Shown: positions 34,242 through 44,800 of the stretch, piece after piece | Layout: every line of letters begins with the position of its first letter | Numbering within the stretch: position 1 is the first letter of the stretch | Origin: Limnomonas spitsbergensis | Lineage: Eukaryota; Chlorophyta; Chlorophyceae; Chlamydomonadales | Assembly (NCBI GenBank): GCA_037349105.1 | Contig: JAYJMM010000112.1 | Location: 2,294,001-2,358,000, forward strand | Direction of reading: 5' to 3' | DNA: 64,000 nucleotides | Made by a program: the position numbers and the translations under genes | Notes under the pieces: generated by a model | The model's input: only the letters and a program-made list of their open reading frames with translations | Told to the model about the DNA's origin: nothing | Database searches by the model: none

Positions 34242-36617
34242 ATGCAGACTGCCCTTAACCAGCGTAGCAGTGCTTTGAGGGCGGGTATCAAGGCACGGCC
34301 TACACGGTATTGTATTGTTTAGGATATGCGCCCCCCCTTCGGACCCCCCTGGCCTCCTGATGCACAATTGAGATGTTGATATATTGATTGTTATACTGCG
34401 CAGGCCTGCGGCTCGCCTGAGCGTGAGAGCCGTAGCTGAGGCCGACGTTGATGCCGCTGCCAAGGCAAGACAAAACACCTTTCGCACTAGCCGAAGGCGT
34501 CCGTTTCAACATAACATCATTTCGCTGCGCAGGAGCGCAAGGTGGGACCGCTGCAAAGGGGTGGCACTCTATCTGGCGCCGAGGCCGCTGGCAAGGTGCG
34601 CAGTCGCCGGATTTCAGATCAATCGCGAAAACTCCCCAGCGGAGTTCCCACTGACGTTCATCTCAATTCGCCATGCTCAGGACGCTGGCTACGTGGCAAA
34701 GGCCGCGCAGGCTGGAAAGGCTGTCGGTGTTTACAACCAGATTATCGACAACAAGTTCCAAGATGAGAGGTGGTCGAAGGGTACCTGGGTCATCAGCAAG
34801 TTTGCGGGGAAAGACGGCGAGACCGACTGGGACAAGGTGCGTGACATGACACATCTTCTCTGCTTGTCTCTACCTCAACCGACTAGGATAAGGTGCCAGG
34901 CCTGACCCCGACACACTGCAGGGCCTCACACAAATTCTCACACCATTCCAGCAGGCACCCAAGGCAGATCCCTCTCCCTCCCTGCGTTATCAGCCTGGCC
35001 TTCCTCCCCTCGCTGCCTTCCCCAGGTGATCGATGCTGAGATTGCTCGCCGGAGCCTGCTGGAGCAGACGCCCATCCCATGCACAAACGAGGATCAAGTG
35101 CTATTTGACACAGCCACCATCCCCTGGTGGGCCTGGGTCCGGCGATTCCACCTGCCAGAGGTGAGCATGGCAGTGTCCATATCTCGGTACAGCTAGCAGG
35201 TCTGAGTCAGGTGCTTTCAACTGCTGAAGGAGAGCCCTCTGCAGTGTCTATTTCATGGGCATTGGCTGGTGGGCCTGTGTTCGGCGCTTACCCATGCTGA
35301 GCCTGGGCAATATCCTACAGGATACTACGCAATAGGCACTAGACACTAGGTAACAGCCACCCAAGTCATGTGCATTCCCCCACTGCCTGAAGTGAGCATG
35401 GCAACAAAGATAACTGTGCAGGTCATTGTTTGGAACCTAACCAAGGTGCACCGGGTTTGTGTCAGGCGCTGGTGCTACCTGCGTGAGGGAAGCTTAGCAG
35501 TGTTCATTTCAATGTGTGCCAAACACCCTGCTGCATGCGGCCGGACCATGCGCATCCACCCGCCTGAGTTGAGCCTGGTCGAGATGCTTGTCTGTATGTA
35601 GTATTATGTGTAGCCTGCATCGCACCATCTAGTGGGTGCTGATGTGCAGCCACGAATGGGCCAATTGGAATGACCTGCACTGGCTTGCGGCTGGTGGGCA
35701 TGGATAACGCTCTTCCACCTGCACAAATTGAGCATGGCGGTGTTTTTTGTGAACCAATCATCTAGGGCAGACGACCGCTGGGTAGACACTACTGGGAAGG
35801 CGGGGACCAATCCTTGACTGGCCCAGGCAGTTTTACTCTCTGTACCTCTATTCTTCCCGGGTGCCAGGTAGCCGCACATGAAGCCATAGATGGTAGGCTA
35901 CTCAGTGCTGTGGCCAAACGGGTGCCTTCCTTAATCCACGCCTCAGGGCGTATATCAGGTCCCCTCAGCCGGGCATGGCTGGACTGCAGCTGAATCACCC
36001 CAACATAAATAGTGAGCCTAGGCATGTGGCTTTGTGCGGAACGGCATGGTACCACCCAGGCAAGGACATATCATGCCTGATGCATACATTCCGCATTTGT
36101 GCCATGTCCCTTGAATCGAGGGTGAGAAGATATATTTGTTTTAGGGGGGTGCCAAGATGACAAACATTTCATGCCTTGCTGCATGATGTTGCCTGTGCAT
36201 CGGACACAGATAACAAAGAATCGAAATACCGTAATTCAGTACATGTATCAGAGGAACTCGATGGGATCGGTAGGGACCTCACAAGACCAGGATTCTAGTA
36301 ATTATCCCTTTTCCTGGCTTTCAACCCTGTCTGTCTTTCCTTGCTTGCAGGCAGAGAAGCTTAACGGACGCGCCGCAATGGTTGGATACCTCCTGGCCGG
36401 CGTCGTGGACCTTATCTCAGGAGCTGGCCTCGTAGACCAGCAGGAGAGCTTCTTCGGCAAGGTGGCGCTACACATCGCTGTGTTCGGCATCTTGATTGTG
36501 AGGAACACGACGGATCTGGACAAGTACAAGGGACTGCTCGACGAGGCGACCTTCTACGACAAGCAGTGGAATGCAACGTGGGAGGGTGTGCAGCGGCCGT
36601 CGGAAAAGAAGGATTAG
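34242..36617 (+). CDS. LIL3: LIL3, light-harvesting-complex-like protein 3, six exons
   Basis: LIL3 anchors geranylgeranyl reductase at the thylakoid for chlorophyll and tocopherol side-chain synthesis (known from plants). Exons in phase: 34242-34306, 34404-34464, 34533-34595, 34681-34836, 35026-35160 and 36351-36617, giving 248 residues, close to plant LIL3. The start MQTALNQRSSALRAGIKA is transit-peptide-like. Diagnostic segments are FQDERWSKGTWVISKF, IPWWAWVRRFHLPEAE, the LHC motif EKLNGRAAMVGYLLAG, a second hydrophobic helix (VALHIAVFGILIV) and the family signature DEATFYDKQWNATWEG. Intron 2 starts AAG/GCAAGA, a GC-AG intron. Exon 3 has only 21 codons. Alternative readings of 34404-34836 as one open exon give unnatural protein sequence and were set aside. 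Intron 5 (1190 nt) is made partly of decayed copies of the exon 5 edge. Confidence 0.9.
35130..35745 (+). repeat. Decayed tandem copies of LIL3 exon 5 edge and donor
   Basis: The real junction CACCTGCCAGAG/GTGAGCATGG (35150-35170) is echoed near 35262-35310 (GGCTGGTGGGCCTGTGTTCGG), 35370-35402 (CTGCCTGAAGTGAGCATGGC), 35549-35585 (CCGCCTGAGTTGAGCCTGG) and 35692-35742 (CTTCCACCTGCACAAATTGA). The spacing is irregular and divergence is high. Confidence 0.7.
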
Positions 36618-36770
36618 ATGGGCTATGTAAAAGTATGAGTATAGGGAGAATTGGTTGGGTTGGACGCGCCTGTTTGAATGAGTAACTGCCAGACATTTTA
36701 TTGAACATTTTATTTCACCCGTGCACTTACTGTCGAGGATACCCATCCATTATAATGGGTAACTTGCCTC

Positions 36771-36775
36771 TGTAA
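36771..36775 (+). terminator. Possible TGTAA polyadenylation signal of LIL3
   Basis: TGTAA is the usual polyadenylation signal in chlorophycean algae. This copy is about 154 bases after the LIL3 stop. A closer copy directly after the stop is less likely to serve. No transcript evidence. Confidence 0.3.
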
Positions 36776-37816
36776 TCGGGGCCAGACTGCATATCGGGGT
36801 AAATTGTCCCGTGTGTTTGGATGTGGCCTGCTGTGCGAACTAGGCCTGCAAAGCTTGTGCATGACCGCTGTACTTAAGTTTGCCCCTAGAAACTGCATAC
36901 ACACCCCACGTGCAAGTGATAAAACTTTATGTGGACGACGGGAGAAGGAGCCAAAGGAGGACATACCAGTCGGGTTTTAAGAAGTCTGCTTACTCTGGCT
37001 TACACAAGGTGACCTTGGGCCGAGTCAGCCATACGTCCTGCAGAACCCCAGTCTCAGTGATTGCAGTGGGCCTCACACTGGCCTGAGCTGTGATGTTTTT
37101 ACAGTCCAACGGGGCATCACATATGATGCATGGGACTTTTGCCCGTTAACCGGTACAGGCACTAAAACGCTAGGACAACGAGCGAAAACCAGTGACACCC
37201 CTGGGCAAGCAACCAACACTCAACCACGGAGCAGTAGCGTGGGAATGACCCCCATAGTGCAGCAGGTTAGCCCCTGCCATAAAACATGACGTGGGTGCAA
37301 AAGAGTTCGGTTGGTCGCCACCTAAGAAAATTGAGAAGGAAATAAGAAAGTTTGAGTGAAATTGTACGAGTCTGTGTAAAAGGCTGTTTGAGGTCCTCTC
37401 ATACCGGCGTCTTCCAGACCTCTGATGGTCAACTGTGTTAAGCTTTCACCTGCAATGATTGAAGACCCACCACGTGAGTGAATGTGGTAGACGTAAATCC
37501 GAAGCACACGGACAAAGCTCAGATAACTCAAAAAGGCATTCTAAAATCCGACTTGTTTACACCTGATCCAGCAATTGGAATCCAGCATTGTAAAGCTCTA
37601 GGTTAGTTAACAGAAATGAAACAGTTCACTTCCCATCATCATTCCTCAAGGAGTTCGACCCGTGTAAACGTGTTCCTAAGTCTACAGTAATGTTTAATTC
37701 AGTCATACTAATGTCTAAAAGATAAAGAACCGTGGCCCAGCTCGCATCCCTGTACCAGCAACCTTGGACCGCAGCAGGCGCCAGCTAAAAGCAGAACCAG
37801 CATGTGACCCTCGGAT
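36776..37816. other. Spacer between LIL3 and the V-ATPase D gene (convergent ends)
   Basis: No gene seen. About 37096-37150 matches a segment inserted in the chlorophyllase-exon relic near 2010-2065, so a small interspersed repeat lies here. Confidence 0.55.
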
Positions 37817-40307
37817 CTAGAAAATGAGGTCTTCGTCGTTCTCATTCAGCATGCTGGTGGTCTTGGATCCACCCTTGAGAGGCGGCAGGTCGAAGTTTTC
37901 TTCTGTAGACGCTTCACTCGGCACCTGGTTCGGCACAGACAATAGGCTTCAGGAACTTCTTTAGGCACCAGATGGGCACAAGACGAGCAGCGGTGTATAT
38001 TTATCCCCAGCCAGTCCACTTTCAGGAGCCGCTGGGCAGCCACCGGTGGGACAAATGGGATCAAACCTTGACCAGCTTACCGACACCCGGGATCTTTTTG
38101 TGGCCAGCCAACCCATGGGGGACCGCCGGGCGGCCATCGTTTGGACTATGGGGACCAAACATCGGGGACCGAGCAGGAGGGCTTGATGCACCAGACCCCC
38201 CCGGCCACAGGCTGTATGTAGCTGAATTGTAGCCGAAGAATTCTAAAAAAATGAATGCAGCAAACAGCCGGTAGCCCAAACGACAGGGCTAGCTGCAGCA
38301 GGCACCCAAAGCTGCAAACCATGATGTAGCGGAATTGTAGATTTGTAGCTGAAACGTGTTCAAAATAAACGGTGACAGGCAGTGTACTTCAAAGGGGTTT
38401 CCATGAGTCAGTACGGGAATAGCAAAGTGTGGAACCTAGGATGGTTCTAATAGCATTATCACATCCACAAGATTTCATGTTTCATTGGGCATGATCGGAG
38501 GGCTGCAATTGTTTTCTTGACATTATTTCATGGTACGAGGTGCACTGTGAAACATTGAAAATAAACACAGACGAAAGGACATTCAGGGTTAAGACAGTTT
38601 TGAGGCGGATGATGGGTCAGTATGCCTCTTGGAAATGCATGACAGAAGCTCATTTGCAGCAGACCTACCGTCTTCTCCATGGCCTCCATCTCGTCCTCTT
38701 TCTGCTTTATCGCCGCTTCCGTGTGCTTCTGCTTGTTCTTCTGGACCTGGAACGGGAAATCATCCACGGCCGAGGAGAAATATCAGATTATATCATGATA
38801 CATGTGATATTTGTATGCCGGTCTTTGAATAGCCCCCGTCAACTGTTTGCCTTCACCTGTCCTAGTGTCCAACTGTTTTTATTTCACGTCATATGTACGG
38901 TCATACAAGAGATCCACACAGATCATAAACTGTCCCGCCGCGAAGTCGTGCATGGCATCCCAGAACTGACAAAAGCAGAATGCAGGCCATGTTGTCATTG
39001 TAGCTAAAGCTGATGTTCAGCTTCATCACTGCTTTCAGTTGTGGGGGCATGGTGCAGCAAGCCCAGCTGATTCGGTCACCGGCCGTAGGCTGGTCCAGGT
39101 AACAAGGTCACTCTTGGCCTCATGGTGACTGCCAGGCAGCCGGACAAAAATGTTATGATGCATGCAAAAGAAACCAAGCTTGTTGCACTGTCACATGCAC
39201 GGCACATGGCAGCATGACGATGTGAATCTGTGGCACATGGCAGCTAGGACACATGATCCCAACAGACTTAAACCCCAAGAACCTCCCTCACATGGCTACC
39301 TTTTTCAAGCGGAAGAACTCCTCGCGCTCTAGCTCGTCTAGCTCGCCCTTGATGTACGAGATCGTGTTCTCAATCATAGGCTTGACGACGTTCTCCAGTG
39401 CATTCACACGTCGGTTGGTGACCTGGTACATGCGTGCATGCATGCATGCAGGCAGGCAACTTTTATAAATGAGAAGTGACCCTATACCGCCCATCCCAGG
39501 CATTCCACTCCGCCATCACACGTCACTAACAGGCAACAGGCCTCTCTGGTCACCCCGCACCTTCAATGCTTCATCTAGGGTGACGAATGCAGTCTGCAAG
39601 TTTGCCAGTGCCACCAGAAGCTCGATCGTCTTGATGTATGACTTGCGGCAAGATTGCAGCTGCTGCCCACCCCGACCCAAACCTGTCGGGTGAAAAAAAT
39701 GTGAAGCTTGCGATCATCTTGACAACATCTTGTCCATGCTTGTCAAGTCCCAGCAAAAGAATGCTCCACAAACCTGTAAGGTCCATCTTTGTCTCCCCAG
39801 GAATCACTTCGGCACAAAACTTTGGAATCTTCACTCCTGCAACATTGTCGACTCCTCCGTTCACTTTGATCGTGGCAGTCTCCACGTTGTCGATAATGGT
39901 GTGCCTCACAGAGTCCCCGGCAGAGTAAACAGCCTCAGTCAGCGAGAAGAAAGCTTTCTTCATGAGGTCTCCCATGCCCTCCTTCTTTTCGATGATTTCC
40001 TTCAGAATTTGCCTAAATACACAAACAAAATTATGAGACGTACATGGAAGGGAGATCGCCTAAACGCTTGACACATACACACACACACACACACCGAAAT
40101 CTCAGCGACAAGGCATCAGCCTTCTTCTTCAACAGAGCGTGCCCCTTGGTCGCTCCGACGAGTCGAAGCTACATCAATTGGCCATCCATTATTAGTTCGT
40201 GCCATCTACGCGTCAAATGCGAGCAGGGGCTGGGCGGAAAGTACCTTCATCTGACCCAAGGTGGTCACCGTGGGAGCCACGATGTAACGAGCCGTGCTTC
40301 CCGACAT
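37817..40307 (-). CDS. VMA8: V-type H+-ATPase subunit D, seven exons
   Basis: Subunit D is the central rotor shaft of the V1 sector, coupling ATP hydrolysis to proton pumping across vacuolar membranes. Exons (minus strand), all in phase: 40307-40245, 40168-40095, 40012-39774, 39682-39561, 39422-39300, 38746-38669 and 37924-37817, giving 268 residues, slightly longer than usual. Recognisable family blocks: [12 protein letters not shown] at the N-terminus, [78 protein letters not shown] and [16 protein letters not shown]. The C-terminus ends NENDEDLIF. The exon 2 donor is formed by the first bases of a (GT)n microsatellite. Intron 6 contains an interspersed repeat. Named after the yeast gene for the same subunit. 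Confidence 0.95.
37940..38370. repeat. Interspersed repeat with GTAGCTGAATTGTAGC(C/T)GAA end
   Basis: The block includes GGGGACCAAACAT, GCAGGAGGGCTTG and ATGTAGCTGAATTGTAGCCG. Related ends occur near 290-330, 11225-11325, 13280-13400 (inverse), 40955-41100 (inverse), 45250-45300 (inverse) and 59110-59225. Here it sits in V-ATPase intron 6. It is a non-autonomous family of unclear class. Confidence 0.6.
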
Positions 40308-41848
40308 CCTATCAAAGCTTAGAGACGCAGCAGACTACACAGACTGATGCCAACTCGTCATCAGTTGAGCACGGTTTCACACTTTAAATTCGTACTCCAA
40401 GCAACTTGTAGCCTCTCGATCGAAGACTTCTATTCATCATTTTCAAGATGGCATGCACCGCTGTTTCCTCATGAGCAGCAACCCATGCATGCCGACATGT
40501 ATGCCAGCCAAGCTTTTGAAACCTCACCCTGGCGGTCTGCGTCCCCTCGAAGCAGCAAGCCAGCTCGTGCCACGATTGCACCACCGTGCATGGCTTGCAG
40601 AGGGCAGACATCTCCCCAAGGCGCCCTTGGTCAGCCCTCTAGCATGTGTGAGGGACCCCGCGTCACTCCTGCAAGGTCCACCGCCTGCTTTCGATTTCCG
40701 AGCAGACACCGCTGACAGCACCCAGCGGATTGTGAGCAGCGTCCACCCCCAGCTTCAAGACTTGGTTGATGATGGTGAGCGCGGCATGCGCATTTCATGT
40801 GTAGATATGCACACATACACGGACACACACACACACAAAAATCTCAGCCATTCATGAAGGTCAGAGGCTCAGAGCAGCAGGTACGTGCTAAGCCGATACG
40901 TGCGTACACTGTGACTACGCGCACCATGTTTGATAGTGGTGTATAGCGAATCTGGAAGCTACAATTCAGCTACATCACAGCTTGAAGCCAGAGGGGGCTG
41001 GTGCAGCAAGCTCTGCTGCTTGGGCCACCAGCTGTTGGCTTGTACATGTTTGGTCCCCATCCGCCCAATCGTGGCTGCCCAAGAGCCTGTGTAAGCCGGT
41101 CTGTTGCACATGAAAATAAGCTCAGCTGCACATTGAATCAGGCCAAGATTGGCTGAGCAGGCGAAAGGCTATTTGGTGCATACCAACTAAGATACTGCCC
41201 CAACAACAACAGCAACATGCACGGCCATTATAATTCCTATCATTCTCTAGCTGCCTACGATATTCTCTGAATCTCCATTCTTCACTGCCTGGTCCTTTTA
41301 CCCAATGGTTCTGGTGGATGCATAGACCAGGCAACAACAAACAAAAACAGCCGAGAGTGACCGCACTCGCACATACATTTACATTTCATGCTCGCACACT
41401 ACAGCAGCAGCAGCAGCAGCAAAAGATTCTGCTGCTTGGTAGGTCCTCGACCAGCGAGCAGCAGCGTTCACCCGACCTGACTTTGCTGCAATTCCGCCTG
41501 TCCATCTCTCTGCCATTTTTGTATGCCCTTCACACACCTGGCTGACCTGGCAGGCACCCTGATGGTCTGGCAGCGCCCGGCAGGCTACACTGAGCACCAT
41601 GCTCACTCTTAATTTCATTTTCACACATGGGTGACCTGGCAGGCACTCTGGTAATCTGGCAGCGCCCGGCAGGCTACACTGAGCACCACACTCACTCTTT
41701 TACCACCTTTCACACCCGGTGACCTGGCAGGCACTCTGGTGATCTGGCAGTGCCCGGCAGGCTACACAGAGCAGCACACTCACTCTTGTACCGCCTTTCA
41801 CACCCGGTGACCTGGCAGGCACTCTGGTGATCTGGCAACGCCCGGCAG
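40308..41848. other. Region between divergent V-ATPase D and TraB genes
   Basis: No coding region seen apart from weak open frames. 40800-40850 repeats the (CA)n plus AAATCTCAGC words of V-ATPase exon 2 (40071-40110). 40955-41100 is an inverse copy of the GTAGCTGAA repeat family. The TraB first exon(s) and promoter should lie in 41100-41560 but were not identified. Confidence 0.45.
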
Positions 41849-41860
41849 GCTACACTGAGC
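41545..41860 (+). repeat. About 90-bp tandem copies of a TraB exon 5' edge
   Basis: Four units containing CTGGCAGCGCCCGGCAGGCT followed by ACACTGAG. The last one (about 41830-41860) carries the acceptor GGCAG/GC of the first recognised TraB exon; the earlier three lie in the presumed upstream intron or leader. Confidence 0.75.
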
Positions 41861-44800
41861 GACGTGTGGATGGCTACCAAGAGCCCGAGCTAGTGTACCT
41901 GGTTGGAACTGCGCACGTTAGCCGGAGGTCTGCCGTCGACGTAGAGCGTGTCATCATGGTGGGTGTTAATGACGTTACACCTCTGGGCCATGCTGAAAGG
42001 AAGCTCATCATGGTGTGGGTGTGCGGCTCTCCTATTCCGTAAACTAGTGTGTTGTCCTGGTGTGTTTGTGGCCCCTCTAAGCCCTAAACCCTAAACCCTA
42101 AACTAGTGTGTTGTCCTGGTGTGTTTGTGGCCCCTCTAAGCCCTAAACCCTAAACCCTAAACTAGTGTGTTGTCCTGGTGTGTTTGTGGCCCCTCTAAGC
42201 CCTAAACCCTAAACCCTAAACTAGTGTGTTGTCCTGGTGTGTTTGTGGCCCCTCTAAGCCCTAAACCCTAAACCCTAAACTAGTGTGTTGTCCTGGTGTG
42301 CTTGTGGCCCCTGTAAGCCCTAAACCCTAAACCCTAAACTAGTGTGTTGTCCTGGTGTGTTTGTGGCCCCTCTAAACCCTAAACCCTCAAAACCCTAAAC
42401 TAGTGTGTTGTCCTGGTGTGTTTGAGGCCCATCTAAACCCCTCATCCCACACTTGTGCGTCATCATAACGTTTGACTCTCTTGATCCCTAGGCCGTGAAC
42501 CCTGAACCCTGTGGCTCACGCTAACCCCTATCACGCCAGTGTCACCCCTATCAAGCCTATGCCACCCCTTTCGAGCCCTTGTCATACAACCTAATCGAGT
42601 GTGTCATCATTGAGTGTGTGGCTTTGTGAGGCCCGTGAGTCAGTGGCCTCGGGCCTTGGGCCTCTGGCCCCTGGCCTCTGAGCCTCTGGGCCTCTGGCCT
42701 CTGGGCCTGTGGCCTGTGGCCTGTGGCCTGTGAGTGTGTGGCCTAATGCCTTGGGCCTCTGGCCTCTGGCCCCTGAGCCTCTGGGCCTCTGAGCCTGTGG
42801 CCTCTGGCCCCTGAGCCTCTGAGCCTCTGGGCCTGTGGCTGTGTGGCTGTCAGCAGCCTTGGTCAGGCATGAGTGGCACCTGCGCCAAGCGGCGAGCGTG
42901 CTTTGCTTCTTGGGGTGACGACAATAACTGAGCTCTGGTCTGTGCTGCTTGATATTGCCCGCCCACCAAAATTCAGCCCTGCCCTTTGCTTATTGACCTA
43001 GGCTATGCTCCCTGTTGGCTGCATTAACGTTCCGAAATCCAGCCCTGTCCTTACTGACCCAGGCTAAACTACCTGATTTCTGACTTGTACCAGGACCATG
43101 CGTCAAGCATAGGCCAGCCCTTGGTCTGCTGACTCAGGCTGTGGTCCCTGTAGGCTGACTTGGACCACGCATCAAAACTCAACCCAGCCCTTTGCTTGCT
43201 GACACAGGCCGTACACCCTGCTGGCTGACTTGGACCATGCACCAAAATCCAGCCCTGCCCTTTGCTTGCTGGCACAGGCCGTGCACCCTGTTGGCTGACT
43301 TGGACTCTTCCCCCCCAAATCAGCCCTGCCCTTTGCTTGCTGACACAGGCCGTGCGCCCTTGTGCAGCTGTAGTGGAGCTCTGCAAGAGCCGCACTGCCC
43401 TCATGTGGACCCGAGAGCAGCAGCGAGAGCAGCAGCAGCAGCAGCAGCAGGGGGGCAGCACGGACGAGCTCCTACGGGAGGGCACCGCACTGGGCCTTGC
43501 CGGGGCTGCCGCCGCCGCCGCGCCACCGGCGGGGCTGACGAGCGGCTGGTTCCAGCCATCTCCGCCCCGCCCGACCAACATGCTCCAGATCAGTGGTGGC
43601 GGCGGTGGCGGTTTTGTGGCAGCGATGCAGCGTAGCGTGCAGTTGGGCGGGCAGAGCGGGCTGCTGCTCCGGGTCCTGCTGTCCAACCTGGCGGGCGTCG
43701 CTGCAGGTGTGGGGTGGGATCTCGTATGCACCCCGCACTGACAGTTTTTTGGGTTTCAGTGCAGAGCACCGATTTTGTTTACCGGTATTATTTTTCGCTC
43801 GCTACAGCTCGAAGCCAGCTGCAACCCAGCCTCGGCGGCCCGGGGTGCACATGGTGCAACCTGACCCACTGCTGCCCAGCAGAGACATGCCTCAAAGCCG
43901 GGCGGGCGCTGCCGATGGCTCAGGGCACTCTCTGGCATTCCCGTCCATCTTTAAAGCGTTGTGTATTATTCTTTCATGTCGTTTTTAGCTTGTTTCACCT
44001 ACATTGTTCCACTTCTGGGACAATTTTTAGCTTGTTTCAGCTACATTGTTCCACTTCTGGGGCCATTTTTAGCTTGTTTCACCTACATTGTTCCACTTCT
44101 GGGACCATTTTTAGCTTGTTTCATCTACATTGTTCCACTTCTGGGGTCATTTTTAGCTTGTTTCAGCTACATTGTTCCACTTCTGGGGCCATTTTTAGCT
44201 TGTTTCGCCTACATTGTTCCACTTCTGGGGCCATTTTTAGCTTGTTTCAGCTACATTTTTTCACATCTGGGTGTGCGCACAGGGCAGTCTGACCCGCTGC
44301 TTCTCAGACTCCCTCAATCAAACCATGGCAGCGGACTGGGGGCAAGGTAGCTCCGGGTAGCTCATTGACAGCTGCCGGAAGAACGCGGAGATCGCATCAT
44401 CCTGCTCAGGCTCCCCCAATCAAACCATGGCAGCGGACTGGGGGCCAGGTAGCTCCGGGTAGCTCGTTGACAGCTGCCGGAAGAACGCGGAGATCGCATC
44501 ATCCTGCTCAGGCTCCCCCAATCAAACCTGGCATAGCAGCACTAAGTGACGATAACATGTAGATGCAGATGGAGCGCTCTGATCGGTGTCACCCGCAATG
44601 TCATTTGTTAGGAACGACACTGGTAAAGATGATTATTGAAGGAACGACACTGGTAAAGATGATTATTGAAGGAACGACACTGGTAAAGATGATTATTGAA
44701 GGAACGACACTGGTAAAGATGATTATTGAAGGAACGACACTGGTAAAGATGATTATTGAAGGAACGACACTGGTAAAGATGATTATTGAAGGAACGACAC

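Noticed and set aside
42043..42445. Chromosome end or interstitial telomere
   Set aside because: Only three CCCTAAA per unit with unique spacer between; the flanks are coding on both sides.
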